Positions 1 through 5,598 are shown, numbered from the stretch's first letter. The stretch is 5,849 nt of DNA from Pseudomonadota bacterium (GCA_030608745.1 JAUWDQ010000163.1:1-5849), one strand, 5' to 3'. Numbers and translations are program-made. Notes: generated from the sequence alone by a model not told the origin.

Positions 1-1080
1 CTCCCCAGAGAGCCTTACACACTCCTCATAGTAATTTGCCAGAGATTGAGAAGCCGTCAATATGGCCGCGTCATACTCCGGAATCTCGTACTGCTTGATA
101 AACCGTTCCCTCTTCGCCGCCGGCAACTCCGGAAGGGTTTCTCGAATCTCCTCTATCCAGGCCTCGGAAACTTCCACCGGAACGAGATCGGGGTCGGGGA
201 AATACCGATAATCATGGGCCTCCTCTTTCCCCCTCATGGAGAGGGTCCTCCCCTGCTCTTCATCCCACAGCCTGGTTTCCTGGACAACCTCCTCCCCCGC
301 CTCCAACAGCGCGATCTGTCTCTTAATCTCATATTCCAGGGCCTTCTCCACATGGCGGAAGGAGTTCATGTTCTTCAGCTCAGTTCTGGTCCCAAATTCC
401 CTTTGGCCTTGGGGACGAACCGAAACGTTGGCATCACACCGAAATGACCCCTGCTCCATATCACCGTCGCAGATCTCGAGATAGCGAAGGATATCCCTCA
501 CCCCCCTCAAGTAGGACCCAGCCTCCTGAGGGGTTCGGATATCAGGACCGCCCACGATCTCGATCAAGGGGACTCCCGTCCGGTTGAAATCCACCAAGCT
601 AGAAGCCGACGATTCGGAGGCTCCCTTGTGGACTAACTTCCCCGCATCCTCTTCCATATGGATCCGGATGATCCCAATCCGCTTTTCCCGACCGTTGGCT
701 GGGATCTCCACATACCCATCTTTGGCCAAGGGATATTCGTACTGCGAGATCTGGTAGCCTTTGGGAAGGTCCGGATAAAAATAGTTCTTCCGTGCAAAGA
801 GGCTCAATGGGGAGATTTTGCAATGGCATGCCAGGGCCATCTTAATGGCGAATTCCACTGCCTTCACATTGAGTACTGGAAGGGAACCGGGTTGTCCCGT
901 ACAAACGGGGCAAGTATACGTATTTGGATCGCCACCAAAGACGGCCGTGCAACCACAGAAAATTTTCGCCCGAGTCAACAGCTGAGCATGAACCTCCAAA
1001 CCGATAATGGGTTCATAATCCCGTATTTTTCTTGTGTTGTCCTCCTTTCCCGGGCGGGCTGTAACTGAATTTACACCCAT
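1..1080 (-). CDS. gatB: Aspartyl/glutamyl-tRNA amidotransferase subunit B, N-terminal 360 codons (partial)
   Basis: GatB is the tRNA-binding kinase subunit of GatCAB, which converts Glu-tRNA(Gln) and Asp-tRNA(Asn) to Gln-tRNA and Asn-tRNA in the cytoplasm. The reading frame is open from the ATG at 1080 to the window edge, so about 110-120 C-terminal residues (the YqeY-like tail) are missing. Visible family motifs are YEPIIGLEVHAQL (residues 22-34), a zinc-type cysteine set C42, C44, C57, C60 (FCGC and TCPVC), then YFYPDLPKGYQISQ, GSFRCDANVSVRP, TELKNMNSFRHVEKALEYE and EEAHDYRYFPDPDLVPV. The ATG at 1080 is chosen because an in-frame TGA lies only two codons upstream and no other in-frame ATG precedes the conserved core; GAGG at 1090-1093 lies 9 bases upstream. 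This adds about 18 residues to the usual GatB start. No gatA or gatC precedes it, so gatB appears to be first in its transcript. Identity is near certain; the start is less so. Confidence 0.97.
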   Translation of the reverse strand, partial: MGVNSVTARPGKEDNTRKIRDYEPIIGLEVHAQLLTRAKIFCGCTAVFGGDPNTYTCPVCTGQPGSLPVLNVKAVEFAIKMALACHCKISPLSLFARKNYFYPDLPKGYQISQYEYPLAKDGYVEIPANGREKRIGIIRIHMEEDAGKLVHKGASESSASSLVDFNRTGVPLIEIVGGPDIRTPQEAGSYLRGVRDILRYLEICDGDMEQGSFRCDANVSVRPQGQREFGTRTELKNMNSFRHVEKALEYEIKRQIALLEAGEEVVQETRLWDEEQGRTLSMRGKEEAHDYRYFPDPDLVPVEVSEAWIEEIRETLPELPAAKRERFIKQYEIPEYDAAILTASQSLANYYEECVRLSGE

Positions 1081-1102
1081 AACTCATATCCTCTAACCTA
1101 TT

Positions 1103-1132
1103 AGAATGCCTTATAATACGCCTTTTTGTCAA
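1103..1132 (-). promoter_or_regulatory. Possible sigma-70 promoter for gatB
   Basis: Reading leftward, a perfect TTGACA (1127-1132) is followed after 18 bases by CATTCT (1103-1108), a poor -10 with 3 of 6 matches. A better-looking TATAAG sits only 12 bases from the -35, too close for a standard promoter. Transcription would begin near 1096 and leave a leader of roughly 16 bases that still includes the GAGG before gatB. The perfect -35 in the right place is the main support; the weak -10 keeps this tentative. Confidence 0.3.
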
Positions 1133-1149
1133 GGGCATAACCCCTTCTC

Positions 1150-1159
1150 GGCAATTGCC
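1150..1159. repeat. 10-bp perfect palindrome GGCAATTGCC, possible operator
   Basis: The sequence reads identically on both strands and lies 18 bases upstream of the candidate -35 of gatB and about 100 bases upstream of the candidate promoter of the fusion gene. That position would suit a dimeric regulator, but a single short palindrome in a 484-base spacer can arise by chance and no known operator is recognised. Confidence 0.25.
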
Positions 1160-1262
1160 AAAAAGAACAGGAGGGAAATCGACATGAATATGAGTATCCC
1201 TTCTAAAACATTTTTCGAGCAGAAATCATAAAGAGCCGGATTATTCCCTGCTTTTTTATTTC

Positions 1263-1291
1263 TTGTAAATCCTGTTCCATTCTGTTAATAT
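1263..1291 (+). promoter_or_regulatory. Possible promoter for the fusion gene
   Basis: TTGTAA (1263-1268) and TAATAT (1286-1291) are separated by exactly 17 bases, each matching four of six consensus positions. If used, transcription would begin near 1298 and leave a leader of about 265 bases that includes the inverted repeat at 1474-1526. The spacing is ideal but both boxes are mediocre in an AT-rich stretch, so this is a candidate only. Confidence 0.25.
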
Positions 1292-1473
1292 GGGGCTCTG
1301 GGTAAGTTCATCCTGATCCCTTCTCTTTTCAGATTATTTTTCTGTTGTTGCTTTCCTCCTCATCGTCGCGAGTCATTTATTGCCATACCCCCCGGGTCAA
1401 AGGGGTTACTGATGGTAATACATTTCTCCTTACGAATTGCTAAAGGGGATAAAGCCAAAGTGATAGCTGCTTA

Positions 1474-1526
1474 ACCGGAAAAGAAATGTCCGCACATGAA
1501 ATCGGGCACAATGCACATTTTCCGGT
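1474..1526 (+). promoter_or_regulatory. Two-part hairpin in the leader of the fusion gene
   Basis: ACCGGAAAA (1474-1482) and TTTTCCGGT (1518-1526) are perfect reverse complements, giving a 9-bp outer stem. Inside it TGTCCG (1487-1492) can pair with CGGGCA (1503-1508) through six pairs including one G-U, closing a 10-base loop. The structure ends 38 bases before the ATG of the fusion gene. There is no U-run after it, so it is not a simple intrinsic terminator. It could be an RNA regulatory element, or at the DNA level a protein site. I could not match it to a known riboswitch class. Confidence 0.4.
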
Positions 1527-1550
1527 GAAAAGTCTCACGGCCACACTGAC

Positions 1551-1564
1551 GGAGGATCAATCCT
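1551..1564 (+). promoter_or_regulatory. Ribosome binding site of the fusion gene, within a small hairpin
   Basis: GGAGGA (1551-1556) lies 9 bases before the ATG at 1565 and is the only strong Shine-Dalgarno for this start. AGGA (1553-1556) can pair with TCCT (1561-1564) across a TCAA loop, so part of the Shine-Dalgarno can be hidden in a 4-bp hairpin that abuts the start codon. The stem is short and may have no effect on its own. Confidence 0.6.
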
Positions 1565-3673
1565 ATGAAGTGTCTGATTATTGCTGCTGGTAAGGGGAGC
1601 AGGTTATCAAACGAAACGCTTCCAAAGCCCCTTGTCCCTCTCTGCGGGTTATCTCTTATCGAGCGTGTGATCCTGACCGCGTCAAACTGTGGCCTGGATG
1701 ATTTCTGTGTGGTCACGGGATATGATGGAGACAGAGTCAGATCTTTCCTGGACAATTTCGCCAACCGAAGAAATATCAAGATAACCCATATCATCAATGA
1801 TGAATGGGAAAAGGAAAATGGTATATCCGTCCTCAAAGCGAAAGGGTTGATCAAGGAGAATTTCATTTTATTGATGTGTGATCACATTTTTGATGAGACG
1901 ATACTGAGAGGGTTGATGACCGAAAGGATTTCCCATAACGAAGTCCTGTTGTGTATAGATCGTAACATGCAAAATAACACCTTATTTGATGTTGATGAAA
2001 TGACGAAAGTGTTTCTGAAAGAAGACAGGATTTTGGATATTGGAAAAGATTTAGAAAGATATGATGCCTATGACACAGGAATATTTCTTTGCTCTCCTGC
2101 AATCTTCGGTGCCATTGAAGAAAGCTTGCACCGAGGCGATAGTACCCTTTCAGGGGGCATGAGGGTTCTGGCACGAAAAGGAAGGGCTAGGGGTTTTGAT
2201 ATTGGGAATACTTACTGGATTGATGTGGATGATGCAAAGGCATTGAAAAGGGCTGAAAAACTCCTATATGGCAAGTTAATAAAACCTGCTGACGGCTTGA
2301 TTTCTCGATATATAAATCGGAGATTTTCTCTTGGGATTTTTACACCGTTATTTCTTAAACTCTCCAAAGGCATTACACCCAACCAGGTCTCGATACTGAG
2401 CTTTATTGTAGGCCTTATAAGTAGTATATTTTTTCTCATCGGCAACGCTATGATAGGGGCCTTATTAATACAAATATCGAGCATATTAGACGGCTGTGAC
2501 GGAGAAATAGCACGGCTCAAGCATATGCAATCCTCACTTGGTGATTTCGTTGATGCGGTTCTTGACCGCTATGCTGATGGCCTTATCCTTTTCGGGATCT
2601 TTTATTACTCACTCATTGAAATCGGAAATAGAAAAATATTCGGTATTCACTGGAGTCCTTTAATTATCAGTACCATTTTCGCATTAGCCATTCTCGGAAA
2701 TTTAATGGTTAGTTATACCTCTGCAAAATCCGTAGTTAATTTTGGTTACCGCTACAGAGGGAGATGGATTGCAGCTGGGAGAGGTAGAGATATAAGACTT
2801 TTTCAGCTTTTCATCGGTGGAATGATGACATATTTTCATCCAATTTTTGCCTTGTTTGCCGTGCTAATCATAGCCATTCAGACTAATGTGCTCGTACTAT
2901 GGAGAACATCTTTATCATGGGTTTGGTTTCCCAAGAGGGATTCTCTCATAAAGAACAAGATTAAAGCTGTAATATTTGATTTCGACGGAACCGTGGTAAA
3001 TACAATGCCTTTCCTTACAGAACTCGCTGTAAAACTTATGACTGAGAACTACAATATCTCTAAAGATGCGGCCCAAAAAAGATACTTGGAAACTAGCGGG
3101 ATGCATTTTGCAAGCCAGATAGAGTTAATTTTTCCGGATCATCCAAAAAATCAGGAGGTAGTGAATACCTTTGAATCTATGAAGCAAGAAGGTATTTTCG
3201 CGCATTCTGTTTTCCCTGAAATCATTCCAACAGTTAGGTATTTCTCCAATAAAAAGATTAAAACTTTTATCTGCAGCAGTTCACCACAGGAGATTATTAG
3301 AAGCTACACTAAGGCAAAAAAACTTGACGATTTGTTTGATGGGTTCTTTGGTTATAAACCGGGTTTTGGAAAAGGTGAACAGATTGATTTCATACTTCAA
3401 CATCATAAATTACACCCTGAAAAAGTGCTCTTTGTTGGTGACTCCTTGAGGGATTTTGATTTTGCAAAAGATAAGAAAATAAAGTTTATTGGAATTGAAA
3501 GAATTTTTAAACAAAAAGACTTCCAGAAAATAGGAGCCTTAAGCGTTAGTTCAATGACTGATTTTGTGAAGCTTTTTGGCGAATCTGAAAAATACTTAAA
3601 CACCTTTGAAAATGTAACTCGAAACCCTTCCTTGACAAAAAAAGAGGGATTCATTACCATTTTATCCATTTGA
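1565..3673 (+). CDS. Three-domain fusion: nucleotidyltransferase + CDP-alcohol phosphotransferase + HAD phosphatase (IPCT/DIPPS-like)
   Basis: The 702-residue product has three enzyme modules. Residues 1 to about 235 are a nucleotidyltransferase: AAGKGSRL (7-14), K21 in LPKPLVP, D106 in LLMCDH, and WIDVDD (218-223) for metal and nucleotide binding. Residues about 240-450 are a polytopic CDP-alcohol phosphotransferase with a complete signature: D309, D312, G313, A316, R317, G326, D330, D334. Hydrophobic segments lie at about 274-306, 336-352, 363-383 and 413-446. Residues about 465-670 are a HAD hydrolase: nucleophile D472 and acid D474 in DFDGT, S571 in CSSS, K603, and D626/D630 in GDSLRD. 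The first two modules in this order match bifunctional inositol-1-phosphate cytidylyltransferase/di-myo-inositol-phosphate-phosphate synthase. I infer that the HAD module dephosphorylates the product. The substrate is unproven; a phospholipid or other CDP-alcohol is possible. Most of the gene is markedly AT-rich compared with its neighbours. Residues 671-702 match no domain I know. Confidence 0.88.
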   Translation: MKCLIIAAGKGSRLSNETLPKPLVPLCGLSLIERVILTASNCGLDDFCVVTGYDGDRVRSFLDNFANRRNIKITHIINDEWEKENGISVLKAKGLIKENFILLMCDHIFDETILRGLMTERISHNEVLLCIDRNMQNNTLFDVDEMTKVFLKEDRILDIGKDLERYDAYDTGIFLCSPAIFGAIEESLHRGDSTLSGGMRVLARKGRARGFDIGNTYWIDVDDAKALKRAEKLLYGKLIKPADGLISRYINRRFSLGIFTPLFLKLSKGITPNQVSILSFIVGLISSIFFLIGNAMIGALLIQISSILDGCDGEIARLKHMQSSLGDFVDAVLDRYADGLILFGIFYYSLIEIGNRKIFGIHWSPLIISTIFALAILGNLMVSYTSAKSVVNFGYRYRGRWIAAGRGRDIRLFQLFIGGMMTYFHPIFALFAVLIIAIQTNVLVLWRTSLSWVWFPKRDSLIKNKIKAVIFDFDGTVVNTMPFLTELAVKLMTENYNISKDAAQKRYLETSGMHFASQIELIFPDHPKNQEVVNTFESMKQEGIFAHSVFPEIIPTVRYFSNKKIKTFICSSSPQEIIRSYTKAKKLDDLFDGFFGYKPGFGKGEQIDFILQHHKLHPEKVLFVGDSLRDFDFAKDKKIKFIGIERIFKQKDFQKIGALSVSSMTDFVKLFGESEKYLNTFENVTRNPSLTKKEGFITILSI
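3632..3660 (+). promoter_or_regulatory. Possible internal promoter for the kinase gene
   Basis: A perfect TTGACA (3632-3637) is followed after exactly 17 bases by TACCAT (3655-3660), which matches four of six -10 positions. It lies inside the last 14 codons of the fusion gene. Transcription would begin near 3667, just before the Shine-Dalgarno of the kinase. This could let the kinase be expressed apart from the fusion gene. Confidence 0.35.
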
Positions 3674-3685
3674 AGGAGATTATTG
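3673..3685 (+). promoter_or_regulatory. Ribosome binding site that favours a TTG start for the kinase
   Basis: AAGGAGAT (3673-3680) is the best Shine-Dalgarno in the 9-base gap and overlaps the last base of the upstream TGA. It lies 4 bases (from GGAG) before TTG at 3683. The alternative is the in-frame ATG at 3710, preceded by the weaker AAGGAT (3694-3699) at 10 bases. The close spacing to the upstream stop suggests translational coupling. Confidence 0.5.
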
Positions 3686-4594
3686 AAAGAGCATAAGGAT
3701 TGGTCTCCAATGAATTCAACCTCGAGGTTACCTCACGGCTTCTCCCTGATCAAAAGGAGGAAGACGGCGCTTGTCATCAGAGACCTTTATAAAGATCGAC
3801 TGATGGAAAGGGAGATCCACAACCTGGAGGCCTTTCCCCTCCGGCAAGGGGACAAGCCTCAATTCATGGAGGGAAGAGGCCTTCTCGTCTCCATCCCCCT
3901 GGATGGAAAGGGTCCCGAAAGGATGGTAATCCGCCATTATGAACACGGGGGGATCTTTCGAGCACTGACGAGGGACCTTTTCCTCGCGGGGTCTCGCCCA
4001 TTTCGGGAACTCATCATTACCGAAATGGCGAGGAAAGCTGGATTGCCGACAATGGAGGTTCTTGCTGCGATAAAAAATTGTGTCTTCTGGCCCTTCTATA
4101 AAGGGGATCTGGTTTCCAAGGAGATTCCCAATTCCGTTGATCTCATTCAATACTTCACCCGAGGTGGGAGGGCGAGGGGTCAAAAACAGTTGGGCGAAAA
4201 AAGGGAGCTTATCCGCCAAGCGGGCAGACTGGTGAGGAAAATGCACGAAATGGGAATCTACCATTCCGATCTCCACCTCAAGAATTTCATCGTGGAGAAG
4301 GGAGAGGGAGGGCTGGGATCCCTTTACATCATCGATTTCGACCGTTCCAAGATTATCCATCCCCTCAAATCCAACAAATGGTTCGCCAACCTCTTGCGCT
4401 TGGACCGATCGGTGGAGAAATGGCGGACCAAAGGCCTCTGGATTACCCGGACCGATCGGCTCCGATTCCTCGGGTCTTACCTGGAGGGAGATAAAGAGAG
4501 GAAAGCCTTGGTGAGGACATATCTCGGGAAATACCTCCGCCGCAGAAGGAAGTTCAGAATAGGCTGGGCCATTGAACGCCTCCTCTATGGTTGA
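3683..4594 (+). CDS. KdkA/WaaP-like lipopolysaccharide kinase
   Basis: This is a protein-kinase-fold enzyme of the Kdo/WaaP LPS kinase family, which uses ATP to phosphorylate inner-core sugars of LPS at the cytoplasmic membrane face. Numbering from the TTG start, the KdkA-like element VIRHYEHGG is at 82-90, an FREL helix with a conserved Glu at 109, AGLPTMEVLA at 119-128, the catalytic loop HSDLHLKN at 194-201 with D196 and N201, and the metal-binding IIDFDRS at 216-222. The basic C-terminal tail (RRRRK near 286-290) would suit contact with acidic membrane. At 303 residues it is longer than KdkA as I recall it (about 240). Nine bases separate it from the fusion gene, so co-transcription is likely. 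Starts at TTG 3683 or ATG 3710 are both possible. The substrate could be Kdo or another sugar. No signal peptide is seen. Family assignment is firm; exact substrate is not. Confidence 0.88.
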   Translation: MKEHKDWSPMNSTSRLPHGFSLIKRRKTALVIRDLYKDRLMEREIHNLEAFPLRQGDKPQFMEGRGLLVSIPLDGKGPERMVIRHYEHGGIFRALTRDLFLAGSRPFRELIITEMARKAGLPTMEVLAAIKNCVFWPFYKGDLVSKEIPNSVDLIQYFTRGGRARGQKQLGEKRELIRQAGRLVRKMHEMGIYHSDLHLKNFIVEKGEGGLGSLYIIDFDRSKIIHPLKSNKWFANLLRLDRSVEKWRTKGLWITRTDRLRFLGSYLEGDKERKALVRTYLGKYLRRRRKFRIGWAIERLLYG

Positions 4595-5217
4595 GCCATC
4601 CGCTCCAGGAAGTCCCCTATGGTCCCTTCGAGCAGGCCCTTCCTGTCATAGTGAAAATGGTCGATGCCGGGTAAAATCCGAAGCCATTTGGGCTCCGAAA
4701 GGGTTTCGAAGAACCCCTCCATATTTGATGGGGGACAGATGGCATCGCGGTCGCCACAGACAAAGAGCTTCGGCTTCGGGCATTCCCTCAAGAACCCAAA
4801 ATCGAACATCTCCAGCGGAGGGGCCACTCCAATAAGGCCCCTTATCCTCTTGTCATCTACCCCAACGGGAAGGCCGGCAATGGCGCCGAAGGAATATCCC
4901 GCTACTAAAATCACGGGCGGCTTCCTCTCCTCCTCCAGATAGTCGATGGCCCCCTTCACATCTCCCTGTTCCGAGGTCCCACCTCCGAATGTGCCGGTAC
5001 TTTCTCCCACCCCCCTGAAATTGAACCGTAGGCTTGTAAAATCCCACATCGCCGCAATCCGAGCAACGGCGGTCACCACGGTATTATCCATATTGCCGCC
5101 GAAAAGTGGGTGGGGGTGGCAGATGATCACCGCTCCTTTGGTGGATTCCTTGTCCAGCGACAGGAGGCCTTCAATCCTGGCTTCCTTTACTTCAAAGGAA
5201 ATCCTCTCTTCCTCCAT
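4585..5217 (-). CDS. Alpha/beta hydrolase (COG2945-like, HPHPLFGGNMDN family)
   Basis: This 210-residue soluble protein is a compact serine hydrolase. The signature HPHPLFGGNMDNTVV (34-48) is typical of a widespread family of predicted esterase/dienelactone-hydrolase-like proteins. The nucleophile elbow GYSFG places the catalytic serine at 109, GDRD supplies the acid (D158 likely) and IDHFHY supplies the histidine (H187 likely), so the triad appears intact. FRGVGESTG (68-76) is the usual loop after strand 4. There is no signal peptide or membrane segment. The ATG at 5217 has AGGAGG (5222-5227) four bases upstream, a strong support for this start. Its stop TAG (4585-4587) lies inside the last codons of the convergent kinase gene, giving a 10-bp overlap. 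Its substrate is unknown and nothing ties it to the neighbouring pathway. Confidence 0.9.
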   Translation of the reverse strand: MEEERISFEVKEARIEGLLSLDKESTKGAVIICHPHPLFGGNMDNTVVTAVARIAAMWDFTSLRFNFRGVGESTGTFGGGTSEQGDVKGAIDYLEEERKPPVILVAGYSFGAIAGLPVGVDDKRIRGLIGVAPPLEMFDFGFLRECPKPKLFVCGDRDAICPPSNMEGFFETLSEPKWLRILPGIDHFHYDRKGLLEGTIGDFLERMAQP

Positions 5218-5226
5218 GAGCCCTCC

Positions 5227-5382
5227 TCAGGTCCCATCGATGTCATATTTCCCTCCAACCCTTTCGCCCCTTATGTTGGGAAAGTACCAAAGGATTTTCA
5301 GCTCAGGATACTGGGAGTCCTGGGAACTGAGCAAAATCCGCTGCCTTCTTGGGTGAGTTGGAATCCGTCCGCAATGGAACAA
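5227..5382 (-). CDS. Possible small ORF (51 residues) upstream of the hydrolase
   Basis: Reading leftward, a frame opens at TTG 5382 and ends at TGA 5227-5229. GAGGTG (5390-5395) lies 7 bases before the TTG. The C-terminal part reads YPELKILWYFPNIR then GERVGGKYDIDGT, which is not low-complexity. The stop shares a base with the AGGAGG of the hydrolase, an arrangement often seen in translationally coupled genes. Against it are the TTG start, a basic compositionally odd N-terminus, and a second frame (GTG at 5392, 29 codons) over the same bases. I do not recognise a family. It may equally be a decayed gene end or chance. Confidence 0.25.
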   Translation of the reverse strand: MFHCGRIPTHPRRQRILLSSQDSQYPELKILWYFPNIRGERVGGKYDIDGT

Positions 5383-5473
5383 AATCTTTCACCTCGAATA
5401 TCGAATGCCAATTTCGAGCTTTTCGTTTGCAGAAGCGTGCTTTTGTGGATGGTGTATGAGGAAATTTTCAAGG

Positions 5474-5547
5474 AGGGCGATGGGGGACTCGAACCCCCGA
5501 CCCCAAGCTCCGGAGGCTTGTGCTCTATCCACCTGAGCTAATCGCCC
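5474..5547 (-). tRNA. tRNA-Arg (anticodon CCG)
   Basis: The complete cloverleaf can be drawn on the minus strand: acceptor GGGCGAT/ATCGCCC (7 bp), D arm GCTC/GAGC with loop AGGTGGATA, anticodon arm CAAGC/GCTTG with loop CTCCGGA, a 5-base variable region GGGTC, and T arm GGGGG/CCCCC with loop TTCGAGT. The anticodon CCG (5511-5513) reads arginine codon CGG. The A in the GGA of the D loop corresponds to A20, a known arginine identity element. The base after the acceptor stem is U, and the next three are CCU, so CCA is not encoded and must be added by tRNA nucleotidyltransferase. No intrinsic terminator is evident downstream. Confidence 0.96.
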
Positions 5548-5568
5548 TCTTTTTCGATTAACGGCGCC

Positions 5569-5598
5569 ATTTTAAGGAAAAACCCACCATGGACTCAA
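5569..5598 (-). promoter_or_regulatory. Probable promoter of tRNA-Arg
   Basis: On the minus strand TTGAGT (5593-5598) and TAAAAT (5569-5574) are separated by 18 bases. The -10 matches five of six consensus positions and the -35 four of six. Initiation about 7 bases on would leave a leader of roughly 15 bases before the mature 5' end at 5547, a reasonable arrangement for a single tRNA gene. Confidence 0.5.

Larger units (their letters stand above)
1081..1564. other. Divergent intergenic region between gatB and the fusion gene
   Basis: No protein gene of convincing length lies in these 484 bases. From left to right it holds the gatB leader and promoter candidate, a small inverted repeat AAGGG/CCCTT (1131-1135 and 1142-1146), the palindrome GGCAATTGCC (1150-1159), a 15-codon ORF (1184-1231) preceded by AGGAGG at 1169-1174, a pyrimidine-rich tract around 1311-1370, and the structured leader of the fusion gene (from about 1474). 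A CTGCTTTTTT stretch near 1248-1257 could pair weakly with AGCAG near 1219-1223, but the loop is long and I do not call a terminator. Its length suggests regulation of one or both flanking genes. Confidence 0.6.

Noticed and set aside
50..61. GAAGCCGTCAAT is the reverse complement of ATTGACGGCTTC at 5765-5776, suggesting inverted ends of an element.
   Set aside because: The left copy lies inside conserved gatB codons (ILTASQS), so a 12-base match is best taken as chance.
46..1068. Several plus-strand open frames over this stretch.
   Set aside because: They are antisense to gatB, whose minus-strand frame gives a full match to GatB motifs; the plus-strand translations have no protein character.
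1395..1420. GGGGTTACTGATGG resembles the 3' end of GEMM (cyclic di-GMP) riboswitches.
   Set aside because: The conserved 5' half of that class (CGCA...AAACC and GACGCAAAGCC) is absent from the bases upstream, so the resemblance is limited to one short string.
1518..1550. CCGGTGAAAAGTC...GGCCACACTGAC is faintly like part of the cobalamin riboswitch.
   Set aside because: The order of boxes does not fit, the B12 box is missing, and the first bases belong to the 9-bp stem.
3728..4360. A 210-codon minus-strand open frame across the kinase gene.
   Set aside because: It lies opposite the clearly recognisable kinase motifs and has no domain features of its own.
5393..5418. CTCGAA/TTCGAG inverted repeat between the hydrolase and the tRNA, a possible terminator.
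   Set aside because: The stem is only six pairs and there is no U-run in the minus direction; on the plus strand the following CTTTTC is too short.
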